NCBI RefSeq assembly: GCF_021155765.1
Contig: NC_060110.1
Location: 22,590,001 to 22,654,000 of the forward strand
Source of the DNA: Diprion similis
Lineage: Eukaryota; Arthropoda; Insecta; Hymenoptera; Diprionidae
Direction: 5' to 3'
Length of the DNA stretch: 64,000 nucleotides
Part shown: positions 11,253 to 25,170 of the stretch, one piece after another
Numbering within the stretch: the first letter of the stretch is position 1
Layout: each line of letters starts with the position of its first letter
Made by a program: the position numbers and the translations under genes
The notes under the pieces: generated by a model
Databases searched by the model: none
What the model saw: only the letters and a program-made list of their open reading frames with translations
Told to the model about the DNA's origin: nothing

Positions 11253-14200
11253 TTTCGCCTGAAACAACAAGTTGGGGAGAAGAGTTAGGATCATTTAATC
11301 ACACACGCTTAGAATTCCCTAATCGTTATTCCGTTCTAATTCGGGCTAATTTTTGCCAATTATCGCTTGCTCCCAAGCCTCGCGAGTGATGGGACAAGAA
11401 TAAAAGGGGAAGTCCCCATCTCGCAACGCACTTCGCCACATCCGGTGGCTCCGATTACCGACGTGTACTGGACACAATGCGTTTCCTTATAACGAGTCCC
11501 CGACCGCAATTTCGAATCACATTCCACTATACAACTACACAACTGCTCTCAGAATGCGAGAATTCTTTTTCTCACTTCGTGACACTGATCCTTAAACCCC
11601 GGACGTCTCCACAACCGGATGTTGCGTCTAACACTCGCTCGGTACTTGGCCTTAAAAACTAGAGAACGAACCGAGAGATCTTCGGGAAAGTCTGTATATA
11701 AAAGTCAAAATCGTGTTGATCAATTTTTTTTTTCTTAACTTTCGATTTCTTTGTCATTGAAGCGTCGGAATGACTGAATAGAGGTTAACGCGTAAGGGAT
11801 GAGGATCCGAGGGAACTGAATTCCCCGAGAAGATGTCCCACTTTGAAGCAACCCACTTCCGGTTAGGGTTTTGTGCGTGTCTAGTGCGTGCGACACGTGT
11901 GGGCCACATTACGAATTGTATCGTTGGATCTACTCGTAGGTGCTCACAAGCCTCTGAAAATCCCTCGACAATCCGGGCGGTCGGTTTTCCCCGGATGCGG
12001 GTACATTCTGAAACGTTTTACCTTTTTGTGCGCACATATTTGTTACATGATCCGGGAACGTGGCTGGAGTTTAAATGGGGCTTAAATTCCACTCGGATTA
12101 CGAGGGATCTCAACTTCGTATGGGTTCAATTCATTGCAGAATTAAATCCGGTCCAAAGTATGAAGTCAATGGTACAAGTATATTGATCAAAATCTCGGAG
12201 GAAATGAAAATTAAAGTCAATTCTGCATAAGGCATACAAAATCTTGAAGGACTATCCGGAGATATTTTCTAGGGATAAAGGGCATCCGGACGATTAAAGC
12301 TATTTTTAGTTGTGCTACATGTTATCCAGTAGGAAAATCGATGAAGCTATTCGTGCCATGGTAGTTTCTGCTCCTCTATATGTAAAAAATTTAAATCCAT
12401 ATTCTGTGGCCTGCATTGTCTTCGGTGAAACTGTGCCTAGTACGAATTTGTTTATTACCTTATAATACGAATCGCAGTTAAATATGTGACCTATAATCTT
12501 CTTGAGGTCTGATTACGAATGAAATCGTAAGCCTGGTCGTTTCTACTCGCCAATTTTCGCCATCCCCCATATTTTAACCTAATACAGTAACCGAAATTTT
12601 CCTCTTTATTTCATGGGACATAATCTTGGTACCCACACGTGATCGAAATGTTGAGTGACGAGGCAGCTGCCTTCCATCACCGCAACTTTTCCAGCTCGTT
12701 CGTGTTGAGCAGGGTTATCGTAAAAAGAAAGAAATTCGTAAGATAGATGGGATTTCGCAGACGGATGATGTTTCCACCTCAGCGAATGTAGCCTTACCTT
12801 TCCAGCGGAATACAGCCTGTTTGATTCTCGTTTTCACCGAGTGTGTAAACCGCTATATTACACCTAAACCCGTAGTCGGTATTCGCCTGCAGGGTAGGTA
12901 CTGTAGACATAATACCGAAATCCATTCAGCACACGCCTACGTCAGACCAGTCTACCAACCTCCAGCTATTGTCAACGGCGTTATTTATGGTATGCAAACA
13001 CGGTTTTGCCCAAGATACGACATCCAGGGCTGCCTCTGTAGTTTGCATTGTGTGATGTGTCGTCGGAAATGACGACGGCGGTAGTGGTGACAGCGAAGTG
13101 TTATGTAGGAAGTGGCAAGTAGGTCATTCCAAGACACGCCAGTCATTCTGACACATTTTCTTCCCGGCACATTCGGCCACAATTTCCTCCGTTTAATCGT
13201 CGCAATTCAAATTCGACATCTTTTCCATGGACTTTTATTCTTTTCATTCCACTACAAAATTCCAGCCAGTCTTATGGTGCTTTACGAGGGTCTAGACAAC
13301 GTTTCAACGATGAAAATAATTTCTTCTGTTCAATACGTCACAGATGGATTTACGTATTACGCGCAAAGCGTATAGGAAACACTTGCACAGGTGTTGCAAA
13401 AATCCTGCGTGAAGAAATGTATAAATTTTTTTATTATTCCATGAGCAAATATTGATCTCTCGCCATACGATGAAAAAAAAATTTACCAAAAACATCTTCG
13501 AAGAAGAACTGTCTTTCTGTCGTTCTTTTTTTCCACGATATTATCTTCCGCAAGTTTTCACTCCCAGATCGATGTCCGAGATTAAACTGACTGTGGCTAG
13601 TCCCCGGTATTAATTCACAAAGCTCGCGTAGCATAATCGATGCCCAGCTTTTGCAGCTCGTGTCCAACGTAGGTACACATAGGCATGCATATACCTGACC
13701 GATAACTAATCGAGCGATAGAGGTGTCCCACATACTCGATGACGTAGCACCCGTACCGTCAGCTTTTGCATGTCTAGACCGTGCAGTATATGCGGCTTGT
13801 AAAACGATGACTGGATGCTTATCGAAAAAGCGTATATATATCTGCAGATTGGATAACTTCCAATTTTTATCTTTTTCGAGTTACGAGGATCAGTACAGTG
13901 AGTCACAGGCCAGTGATCGCGTTGCGTTCATTTTTTTCGATACAATACACTCGCTACTGTAGAAATCCATATCGTAGATCGAACGTGCACGCTTCGAATT
14001 TTTTGCGTCGTATTTTAGTCATAGCCAATCAACGCCAGAAGTTGCTTTTACTACAAGCTAATTTATTCCACAGGCTAAATTTTGCTCATCCATAACGTGA
14101 CCTGGCAACTTATTTCTATAACCACAGACTGCAGTTCGTGGAAGACCAAAAGAGGACCATTCATGGAGGAGAAAAAGGACGACGAAGAGGAAGAATGTTT

Positions 14201-17200
14201 CAAGTCGTATTCAACTTTGCATCCGAGTCATATACGCGGTGCATGAGTGTCTGGCACTTGCATTCAGAGTCAAGTTCCGCAGCAAAACCGGCTGTTCAAC
14301 ATATATTACCGCCATATAACCGTGGACAACACTTGTGTATATTACATGCTGGCTTGTTGATATTCGTTCGGCAAACTCTTTCCTGATCAAAGATCCTCTC
14401 GGGTCAGCCGATCCAAGGTCTTCCCACCTTTGGAACCGTAAGCCGTGACCTCAACTCCAGGGTACGTCCGTTGTCCTCGGAAGCATAGAAGTAGAACGCT
14501 ACTGAAACGCAAGTGGAGAACTTCGACTTCTTCGGAACGTTTTCTCGACGTCACTTTTTTAAGCTCTCATCATGAATTTCTCGAGCTCGATTAAACCCTG
14601 AATGGAATCTTGAGGAGTGCGTTCAACGAGTTCACAAATCCTTCGTTAACTTCATGATCAAGGATGAAAAAAAAACAAACAAAATGAATCGTAAAATATA
14701 TTTGCGTGATCGGCTGTTCGTTCATTGGCTGTTGAGTTATACGATGCCCAGTGAAGACGATCAGTGAAACAATATTGGACGAAGCAGAAAAGGTTGAGAT
14801 TACGATTATTATTACCCTCTCGACCCAACGATCGTAAATGCTCGACGATTGCAGTTTGGCTTGGCACTGGCCAAGGTACAGTGCTGCCATAAGACTGAAA
14901 AGAGCGTCAAATCCCCAGGCATGATCGTGAGTTGGCAGTCCCTGACCCCAAGAACCATCAAAAGTTCACATTCGTCGGAAAGGCAATTGCCTCGTAGACC
15001 ACAAAGAAGGCCGACCGTGTTGAATTACCTTTGTAATAGCTACACACAAGGTGAAGTACCTCAGCGCGGAGCAAGAATGAAAGTAACAAAAACCAAGAAG
15101 CGAGCAAGCGACCTGCCGGCGGTTTAAGCAAGCGACTCTACTGTACATACAACCTTTGAAAGTTCTTTTAATTTTCATTTTTCACTTCTTCTCTAATTGA
15201 TTCTTCGTCGCTGCGGTTTCGACGAAACTATAATTAAGCTGGTACAGCAGCGGAGCATCTTTGTGATTTTTTGACGCCGAAAACCTGCTTTTCGGGAAGA
15301 GGAACGCGGATTTGGGTACATCCATTTTGGCACTAAGAATGTGAGCCTGATTATGATCGAAGCATGCAATGCATGCTGCACAAAGCGACATAAGCGACCT
15401 TCTGAAACGGTTACATGTATGCACCTCTACAATTACATTGTAATTGTATTTATCGCAGGTGTGCAAACCTTTCGTTTGTTCACGTAGAATCGAGTTGCCC
15501 TTTTACCGATGTTAGCAAGTCACGTGCGTGCAGAGGGTGAACCGTAAATAAACGTCCTGTTCGCACCGGGACATTTTATGTCGATTGATTCTTGTTTGCG
15601 TAACCATGCGATACAGAGAGTCAGAAAGGGAAAGAAGGACGAAGTTATCGCTGAAACCCAGGATATGGAATTTCACAATTCATAGCGTGCGCTTATAAAG
15701 CAAAGAATCGACTAAATTCACAGGGAAAATCGTCTACGAGGTAATTCCTAGCCTACTAATTGCACGATTTTCACCAACCGTGTCGCTGATCTGATTACGG
15801 GTATTAGATGCCGTGAATCACTCTGGTGTAACGTCGACGCTTGCTTGACTGGGCGAGTTGGTAACTCGAAGCTGCTTCGACCTTCCAATTGTTCTACGAC
15901 CGTGAAATTTCCTCCATGAGAGCAATATATGTCTCGTCGTCGAGAAAATCTCTGGAAATGACATTCATTCCTGGCGAAAGAATTCAGCTAATCCATTTCT
16001 GAATACGACAGCATCAAAGTTGCACATTTTTCTACCATAGTATCAACGACGATGTCCAGGCATTAGGACCCAAACAAGGTAAAGGGCCCCCATAGGCAGA
16101 GGCCAGGTCCTGTAAGAGGACGAGCGGAAGAAGCTGAGGGTTTTCAACGGAGTGACATTGTAATTTGTACTCAAGGGATTCGGACTGGTTCCTATTGTTC
16201 TAGGGTGTATATTCCATTAAGCTAACTGTCATTCGGCCAGCTTTGAAGTGTCGTCATTCAGAGATAGAGAAGAGAAGCTCGCGTAATTTTGTACTAGTTG
16301 ATGAAGTTCAGCACGCAACGAAAACTACGGCGCACTTAGGTGTGGGTCTGATTATGCTGGGTGTTGTATGGTCGTGTAGTAAGTGACAACGACACTGTGA
16401 CAGATATTTTTAACGATGTATATTTAGGGATAATCATTAGTTCGCTAATTTATAAAATTATCTGAAATTAATACGCCACGACAAGTAAAACATTTTCTTA
16501 TTTTGAAAGGCCAACTTCTCGAAAGTCGTTCCAAAATTGGACAATAGTGACTTTTTCCTGGTGTTTCGTGACGTTAACGTTGCTGACTTCAGCCTCGTAT
16601 AATACAAACATGGTGCATATCATCACCGCCTCGCTATTTCAGCGATCATCAGTCATACGTTCCACCTTCTTCAATTACACAGTTCGAGCAGAAGCGTGAA
16701 TCGAGACGTAGTAGGGCGGGTTTAACCCGACTTGACAAGAGCTATCTAATTACGCTTCGAGTGTGAAGGAGAAGAGTGAGTCCACCACGTTGCAGACGGT
16801 TGCAAAGTGGGCGCAATAAGCGACTATAATAGCAAGCTGTCGTCATCCTCGTAATCGGACTTCGTCTCACGTCTGCGACGTACGCGGCTATCTTCACCTC
16901 TCGATGATGATGATGACTCGTGCTCATTCAGGTGCGGCGTCAATGGAATTGTTGGTGTGTATTATGCTGGCAACGCGAACAATAATTGCTGCTTTAACGA
17001 GACTTTGGTTACCCTTTGATACTCGGTGTCCCTGAAGTGTGCCGCCTAACCGTAAGTCGAAAGGAAAACATGCGTCGTATTCAATCATATTTAATTGGAA
17101 ATGGTTTCCAGAGTCAATTGGAACGATTCAAGAGACAACGACATCGAACTTAAGGTACGCAGTCCGAAAATTCAGAAGGCTGCAAATCAAGTGAGTCTAC

Positions 17201-20200
17201 GCGTTAACGAGCTCTGACGGAAATTTTCGCAGACTATTACCGTCATCGTTACTGTTCATCGTAATCATGGCGAACAGTAAGTTCGACGAAAAATGAAGAA
17301 AACCAAGTCCATGCTGCAGGGAGGCAATAAAGAGGGAAGCGAATCGACGAGAATTCATTACCGGAGGCCATTGCAGGCACGAATTAAGTGCCGTATCGTT
17401 TAACTTGCTCAATGAACTTGACAGAGAGTGTTATTACAAAATAAATTGCATCAGCATTGTGGATACTGGCTCGTTATGATGCCTGCGGTTCGCACAAGTA
17501 ATGCACAAACTGTGTTTACGGTTATTACGAGACTCTGCTCGGAAAGCTTTTCTTTTTTCTGTTTATGCGCTTACTTAAGTCATTGGGCAAAACCATGACG
17601 ATAATGGCTCCAAGATTTGTCAACGCACAGCTGGAAAATGGAGGGTTTCAATTAACTCTGCTACTCGTAACTGTTGTCAAATGTTTTGAAAATTATTAAC
17701 AGAGTGCCGACACCATGAGGGAGAGCAGAAAAACGAAGCCTGCATTCGAGTCCCATGGGATTCTGGAGAGGGAGAAACTTTCGTTGGGATCCCCGTAACG
17801 TTTGGAAGTCACGCACCACATCAGGGAAATTCTGTATGGCAAACGCGATTGGGGAATTTTGGAAACACGCGGCTTGTCACGTGATTAGGAATTTCGGCCC
17901 GAATTAATTAATTAATGGATCGGTGCCTGAAACTCGATCCCGCGATTGCGTCAAACGATTTTCGCGCTCGGAAACTGTGACGGACTTGAGGCTTGAAATA
18001 CTCCATTTTACGGTGTCGATAAGTGTCAAGGTTTGTGAAATCGTTTTTGGTCCAATCCCAAAACCACTGGCATAAAACCTAGAAAAACCTAGAACTTTTT
18101 TTTTTCATCCATTTGGCACTTCTCAGCTGACTCAAGTGTCGAGGAAAATAACCAAATTTTCTACTTCTACTTTGAAAAGGATTTTTAAGGCATTATGTTT
18201 CGAAGGCTAAGGGCAGTTTTTCAAAGCGAAGTCTCGTCGTGAGGCAATAAAAAAAATTAGGTAAAAAATAAGCAATTCCCTGGCGCAGACGACTTTCCAC
18301 TGAGAAGAAGACGAAGTGGATGGAAACTTTTTGTGGTAATGACTATTCACGTAACTATGTACCTAATATACATATTATATGCATGCGTACGTTATACATA
18401 TATATGTATAACAGACTACATGCAATTGGTATGGAAAATTGAAAGTTTCGTGGTATTAAGGTTGCTACGTGGGAAGAAAAAGGTAGAAATAGTCGACTGG
18501 CATGTCTTTTCTCTCTCTCCATTTCACCTCGACTTATAGAATTTGTAGTTGCGTACTTAGACGAGGTTCGTGAATATGTTCGAGGACTTTCCGATCTTCG
18601 TGGGATATCCCATACATCGTGAACCATGCAAGTCAAGACTTCATTGTTTCAGGAGTGCGGAAATCAGTGCAGGAAATAAGAATTTCTCTTTTCTTTTCGC
18701 AGAGCAACACGTTTCCTGTCGGAACGAATTTCCTCTCATACGTCTTCAGACGTATAAGGAGTCAGAGTCTCTCTGTCTGTGGTATAAGGATGCAGAAGCT
18801 AAGAATTACCTGGCGTATATAAACGAAGGTGAGATGACTAATCAGGATGACATAATCAGCGTCTGAATTTCAGTCTGTTTCACATATCTCATCGTCGTAA
18901 AGCAATAAACATACCGAACTGCCTTTGCGGGATCGTAAATGAAGTCAACCAGCACCGAGCGAGAAGTCAAACAGAATTAGCATTTGTTTGAGAAGCGGAG
19001 AGTGAAAAACACTTTCGGTGTCAAAATGTCCATCATCCATTTATCATACGTGATAAAACGCCGACACCTTTATAACTTTACACATGTGATACGCGATGAC
19101 TGCAATAATTGTGAAAATTCTCTAACAGGAGTTCTGACTTTGAGCTCACTCGAAGAATTTCCTTTGATTAGTCCTTGAGATTCGTGCGGAGACGAAGGAA
19201 AGGAACCAGCCGAATTGGCAAAAACAAATTTCAACCAGACATCGAGATTCGCACTTTTTTGCACGATCCACCAAAGGCAGAGCAGAAATATCTCTGGTGT
19301 CTAGACACTTATGCCACGCCATGTACAGGCAGTTGGATTTTATCGATTTCAGGCAATTCTGTTCTTCGACTTTCTCTACGCATCGTGACATTTATGATTC
19401 ATACCGTCTTTATCACGAGCGTGCGAACCTTCAGACTGGCTTGTCCACTTCAACCGAACCATTATTCGAACTGTCGGAAATCACGAAGCGTGTCTTTAAT
19501 CACCGGGACGTCAAGAAGCTCGATTAAGTTCCCTCGTGAAGTCAATGACCAACCGTAACCCGGCCAAAAATTGGAATGGACCACTCCTCAGACTCAATTT
19601 TTTGCAATCAGGTTTGCTCGGCCGATCAATGCGCTCCATTTTCATCGAGCATCTCGAGGACGACTCGCGTCTTCAAGTATGGTGAGTAAAAGATTCTTAA
19701 CTACCGATAAATTGGCAACGAAGATTGATATGGACTGTGGACAATGGTCTGTGCTAAATTATTCCGACGGGTATAGAGCAGGAAGAACTATTTTCGAGAA
19801 CTAGCTGTCCATGGGAAAACAAATCGAGCTGGTCGACTGCAGGGTGACTTCCATTGCCAAGGTGCCCATTGCGTGATGCGCGTGTGGAAACGTTGATGAA
19901 AATCATTCGTAGACCATTAGCTCCACTGTCTTCGTGCGCCACGGATGGTCGATTAGACTTAATTACGCTCCATTGAATCTCCGTTTCTGCGACATGACGT
20001 ATTCCAAGGCTTTGATATTCGGCGAACCAGAGTAAACATCGTTAAAGCGGTGTTCGGAAAGAAATGCTTGCGCAATTAGCACGCAGCAACGAGCGACACG
20101 GAATTGCGGAATTTTAGATTTTTATTAGCTTATCGATAAACCGCGGATCAAAAACTGCTTTCTTTACACGCATCGCTTTTGATCACGACTATATGATTGA

Positions 20201-21358
20201 TACTGTAATCACAACCGGCAGTTAAAGGTCGCTTCTTACTTAAAGAGGAAAGTGACGTCACTGTTGTCAAATCACGTCACGACGCGTGCGTAAAATATTC
20301 ACGCATCGCTTTGACGAATGAATTACCGGAGCAGGATAATTTATCCGACGCGATTGTGATTCTGGGTTCCGCGAAACGATCGAGGATAAACTCTTACATT
20401 CAGAATCACTCGCACGTGTGTTTCTCGTAAAATTCTTACGCTTATTAAGGCCCTGAATCAGGCATATCGTAGTTGTAGGATTCGTTGTGGTGAGTCAGGC
20501 GAGAACAACACGTTCATTTGAATACCGTGCCTTAGGACTGACTGTCAATGAAACCAGCTGATCAATGATTCATCCGATCAATGATTTCGTAGAAAATTCT
20601 ACATCACTTTTCCCGCAAACGAAGCACGCATCAGCGCCCAGGAATTTTCATTCCATACGCTGTGTAAATACCTAATTCGCGTTTTATCACTGCAGAGAGA
20701 GTTTCAATGCGACAAATGCGTGCGCGTTTTTTCCGTCTAATTAGATATTACGGAATGCCGATCCAGAGTTGTAAATAACCGAGTCAACTATCGTTCCAAC
20801 GACTCGTTCACTGCAATTTGCACCAGCAACTCGTGACATTAAGTGATCGTTGAACTTGGAAACGGCGGAGAACTGCAGGAAGCAAATCCGGCTGCCCCAT
20901 AAGTTGAAGTTGTACTATATATGCTTGGGAAATCTACGATATCTACGTACATTAAATTCAGCGCAATCAATATCGCCGCGATACGTGGTGGATGCAGAAG
21001 TAAAAGTCCTTCAATTGAAAACATGTCAGTTCAGAATCGCACTAATGAAACCGAAGCTGGAATTTCGTACAAGTAATTCCATCCGCTACGCATTTTTCTG
21101 AAACATTCTCTACACCCGGTAGTAACCGAGTGAATACTTCCGTCCAAACTTTCCTGCCTAAGTAATACCTGGGTAGATATGTAGTAAATAATGGGCACCT
21201 ACGTTTTATTATCTTTAATTGAACGAAGGGCCGTTTGACGAGTGCGGGGAGCAAAGTGCTCGCGAGTGAAACTGAACGGAAAAGCTTATCTCCGTTCGAA
21301 ATATCGTCAGTTTTCTTTAGCCTATTTTAATCAGATACATCAGCGTGTCACTTTCACT
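11253..21358. other. Gene-poor stretch, possibly 5' UTR intron or intergenic of the WH1-CRIB gene
   Basis: About 10 kb with no recognisable coding exon on either strand. Open frames up to about 130 codons occur (for example 14591-14890 minus, 19175-19558 plus) but show no domain features, and the opposite strand is often equally open. A non-coding first exon of the WH1-CRIB gene must lie somewhere to the right of 11252, but I cannot place it. No large repeat was noticed. Confidence 0.5.
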
Positions 21359-21366
21359 GTAGAATA

Positions 21367-21871
21367 CAGAGATTGGCAAAAACGGATGTTTTTCGTTTTC
21401 GAAAAGGTATTAAAATAATATAATCAATTAAAATTTAAATTTTTTTGAAATTATATTACTTAATTGTAATACATTACTAATGTATACATACAATAATGTA
21501 CTATAATTACTAATTTATTGGCTGATGATTATTGAACATATTTCTAATCAGTAATATTCTGTTATGAATTATCAAGTATTTCACAAATTAATAATATATT
21601 GGCTGTCAGTTACTAAATACCGAATCAATTAAAAATATTTCATATTGACTACTGAATATTCATATAACTAGTAACTTTTCTATCTTTAATTATTCAATAT
21701 TTAGATAATTGAAAGTGCTATTATTTTAATTCTCAAATATTGAAATAATTGGTAACAATGGTTTTAATAAATAATTAATTGTTAAAAAATTCATATTTCA
21801 ATTGATTGTATAAAATACTTTTTCAAAATCAAAGTATAAATCCTAAAAATATTGGATTTTGCCTATCTCTG
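21367..21871. mobile_element. hAT-type MITE, 505 bp, with 8-bp target duplication
   Basis: The left end CAGAGATTGGCAAAA pairs with the reverse complement of the right end, CAGAGATAGGCAAAA. The element is bounded by the exact 8-bp direct repeat GTAGAATA at 21359-21366 and 21872-21879. CAGAG…GGCAAA ends with an 8-bp duplication are typical of hAT elements. The interior is very AT-rich with no transposase reading frame. It contains diverged repeats of a unit like TTGGCTG(A/T)…TTA(C/T)T(G/A)AA near 21518-21540 and 21598-21620. Confidence 0.88.
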
Positions 21872-22357
21872 GTAGAATATGAGCTTGCGTCCATCGATTG
21901 AGTTCGAAAAAATTTTGTAACCCAATTCAGTCCCTCTTCTTAAAATTAACGACGACGATCCAAGGCGCGAAAATAAGCGAGAATATCAAGAAGATCTCGA
22001 AGTGCGGTTACACATAACGTTAGTCAGTTGCCGAGCACTAGATTACGTCGCCGCGTTCAAGACGCGCGTTTACTTAGCCTGCATGCAGGTGTGAGAGCGA
22101 TAAGGTATCTCTTGTTGGGGAGCTTATTCTTGGTTTACACGAGTTACATACTCGCTGGATGGCAGACACTCTATATATATGGCTCGAGAATAATTGTCAT
22201 GCTTAATGTAAACAATGAAAATGGCGTTTCTCATTCTCAGGTTGCTTGTGTGCGTGTTTTTCCCTGTGAGAAAAACCGGGCAAAGACAATCGAGACAATC
22301 CAGTCGCAAGGCGAGTTGCGTAATCTCCAACTCGATCTCCGAGAAGAAGACGAAGTC

Positions 22358-22382
22358 GACGACGATGATGATGATGATGATG
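22358..22382. repeat. (GAT)n trinucleotide repeat
   Basis: Two GAC units followed by six GAT units. They lie in a frame open from 22028 to 22540 (+), where they read as an Asp run after a possible membrane segment. That frame has no other recognisable feature and is not called as a gene. Confidence 0.8.
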
Positions 22383-25142
22383 TCACCGTCGCAGATGGAA
22401 CAGACCTGCAAACTGCATGCGACGCAATTTTCATACCACTTGAGTATAACAACACGTGCTCAAATCGCGTAAACAAAACGCTTTTAGTTAACGTTTGTTA
22501 TGCTTATCCACACCGCTGTGTAAGCCTGATTTCCTCATGAATATACCTCTCAGTCTCCGACGATGATTTCATTCGCGTTCTTAACGTCACTTCGACGGCT
22601 TTACGTCGCCTTCGAGAAAACCACAGATGGCTATAAGCTTGCCACTGTAGAGCAATTAAAGGATACGACTTTAAGGTGAACCATGAAACGTCCTCAGTCC
22701 TCGTGACCCTAATTTTCACCCTCTTGATTGGACTCAAGATGTCCCCGATCAGGTGATGGTGAAACTGAAAGGGTACGATCACTTCGTTGAGACGCGAAAC
22801 TGAATTTCTCGTGATGGAATGAGATTCACCCTCGGAAGAGGGGATGAAAAGCTTTCAAAGTGAGATCCAACGCGTGTCTGCAAAATTTAAACGCTGTGCG
22901 GTGAAACTTTAATCTTCCAAAACCGCAAAGCCCCAAAGTGCCATCGGAAAATCCCGTCACCAGACTCGCCAGACGGGTGGATGGCAGTAAAATTGCGCGT
23001 GCATAACGATGTCTGGAAGCCAAGGCGACGAAGAGAACAAGAAAAAGGACAAGATGAAGCAGAAACGGGAAGCCCGGAGAAAAACTCGACGAAGAAAGAG
23101 GAACGCGCTTCGCTTCTCCGGGGTCATCGAGCCGGGTGCTGCGGTTATCTTGATGACGCAAGCTCCACCGGATATGGAACAGACCCCGAGGGTTAAGGGC
23201 CAGTAATGAATTAATAGGGACGCTAATGACTCATTAATTCGTGAGAGAAATGCAACGGCGGTCTGCGTCAGTCGACCTGCACACTGCTTCAATTTTCGAG
23301 TTGACCAAAATTTGACTTGCAGGGTTGAAAATGACTGGAAAAAATAATTGAGAGTACTTAAAATGTCCCTCAGAGGTGAAAGATTGTGAGAAAAATTCGG
23401 CGATTTCTTTGTTTGCGAATTAACAGGTGAAAGAGAGAAAAAAAGGGAGGAAAAGGAGAGACGGATGTCCCAAGGTATCGAGACCATTGTCTGGAGATTG
23501 ATTCTAATGTTGATGGAACAGATGACATGCTTTCATTCGATTTCCCGGGAATTCTTTGTACCTTTTTCGTCTTTTTTTTGTCGGAGGTCGAGCTAATTGC
23601 TAGTTGCAGTAATTACAGCAGAAATTGATCCCTTTTTATTCTTCAACGAGGTGCGAGCCAGTCTGCAGGGATTATCGCGCTAACGCGAGACAATTGACAG
23701 AAGTAGAAAAAAGAACTTCCGCTGCAATTCTCGTGGTACGTTTGCAAAAGAGTAGAAGAAAATTATTATCCACGTACTGTGAATGGCCGAGTGTGGATTT
23801 AGGTGAGAGAAATTGTAATTTATGTCACGTATTCACGCATCATATACGGTTTTCTAATTTTCTAAAATCGTATGTTATTACCTACATGTGGAATAAAAAT
23901 CTCCGCGATGAGGACGTCGAAGCTAAGGCGAAACCGAAACTTCGAAAACGCGCCAATCGGATCGTAGGACAGCAGTAAATTCGGATCTTTAAATCCCTCG
24001 TTAATAACTTTCTCAATATTACAGATGAAATTACGAATCTCGTTTCACGGCCTGTAATTCTCACGTGGCAGGCACAGATCGCGTAGATCGAACCGTAAAG
24101 TTGGTCAATATAACCGGGTTAATTACCCACCGATCATTATTCTCGTTGTTTGAGAGAATTAGGCGCGAGTTACGACCTTTGACAATTGGGAACAAATGCG
24201 AATTCCTTCGGAATTGTAATGACGCGCTAGAAAGTGCAATTTTTCAGGCTAGAAAATTTGAAAAATACACAAAAACAGCCCCATAAATCTCTTAATTTTG
24301 CCATTTCGCCATTTTGCAAAATAAACAATTGATTCTGACAGGGGTAATAAAAATTTTATATGGTTTCAACGATTGGTATAAAGTGCTTTTTGGTTACAAA
24401 GAGAATAAAACGCCGTTTGCCAGTTTAATACGAACAGTTACTGTACACTCGTAGCTCGCAATCGAAGCGAAATTGATCCCCATTCAACAAGGATTGTTCG
24501 AATCAGGAAAAACGGGTAACATTTACATGCGCAGTTGTTATACACGGCGGACATCTGATGAGAATTTTTTATCCTCCCTCGTGTACAACAATCATTGACA
24601 AAAATAGAGAAACTAGCTAGAATGCCGACAATTTTCCTAGCTGAAATAATTACAATATAATTGTTATCGACGACATGGGGGAATAAAAAAGTGGATGAAG
24701 ACCGGATAAAACTTGCAAATTAAACCATGACGTATATAAAGTATATTTAGATCTAAAAATGGCAACACGGAGAGGAGATACTTTGAGCGAAAAAACGAGG
24801 TTGAAACGATCTGTTAAAAAATTCTATTAAGGAACGTAGCCGAGGGGTCGTACAGTCTGACTCAAAAGTAGTCGCCACATTATCCTGTTTCTTCAGCACC
24901 TCTTCGTTCGGCAATATATAGAAGCAGTTTTCTATCTGTCTGAAATCACAACGAAAATCAGCCAACAATATTTGACCGTAATTTTCGCCTCCTTGTTCCA
25001 CGCCGAAAATGCATATAATTCGAGAGTCACGGTGTCACTTTATACCTGTTGGTACCTGCTCACTTAGCAAGGTGGCACAATCCTGAAGAGCGGACGTAAG
25101 TAGATCGTGACCCAATTACTTTGCATTCAAGACTTCTCCTTA

Positions 25143-25170
25143 TTCTTCTTCTTCTTCTTCTTCTTCTTTT
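25143..25170. repeat. (TTC)n / (GAA)n microsatellite
   Basis: About eight uninterrupted TTC units followed by TTTT. The surrounding 200 bp is pyrimidine-rich on the + strand. Confidence 0.85.

Noticed and set aside
22028..22540. 170-codon + strand frame with a membrane-like segment and an Asp run
   Set aside because: It starts without an ATG, the Asp run is a (GAT)n microsatellite, and other frames through the same repeat are also open.
22957..23487. 176-codon minus-strand frame, the longest in the window
   Set aside because: No domain, no plausible splice structure, and it overlaps a plus-strand frame of equal plausibility. Hydrophobic runs come from A-rich purine tracts read backwards.
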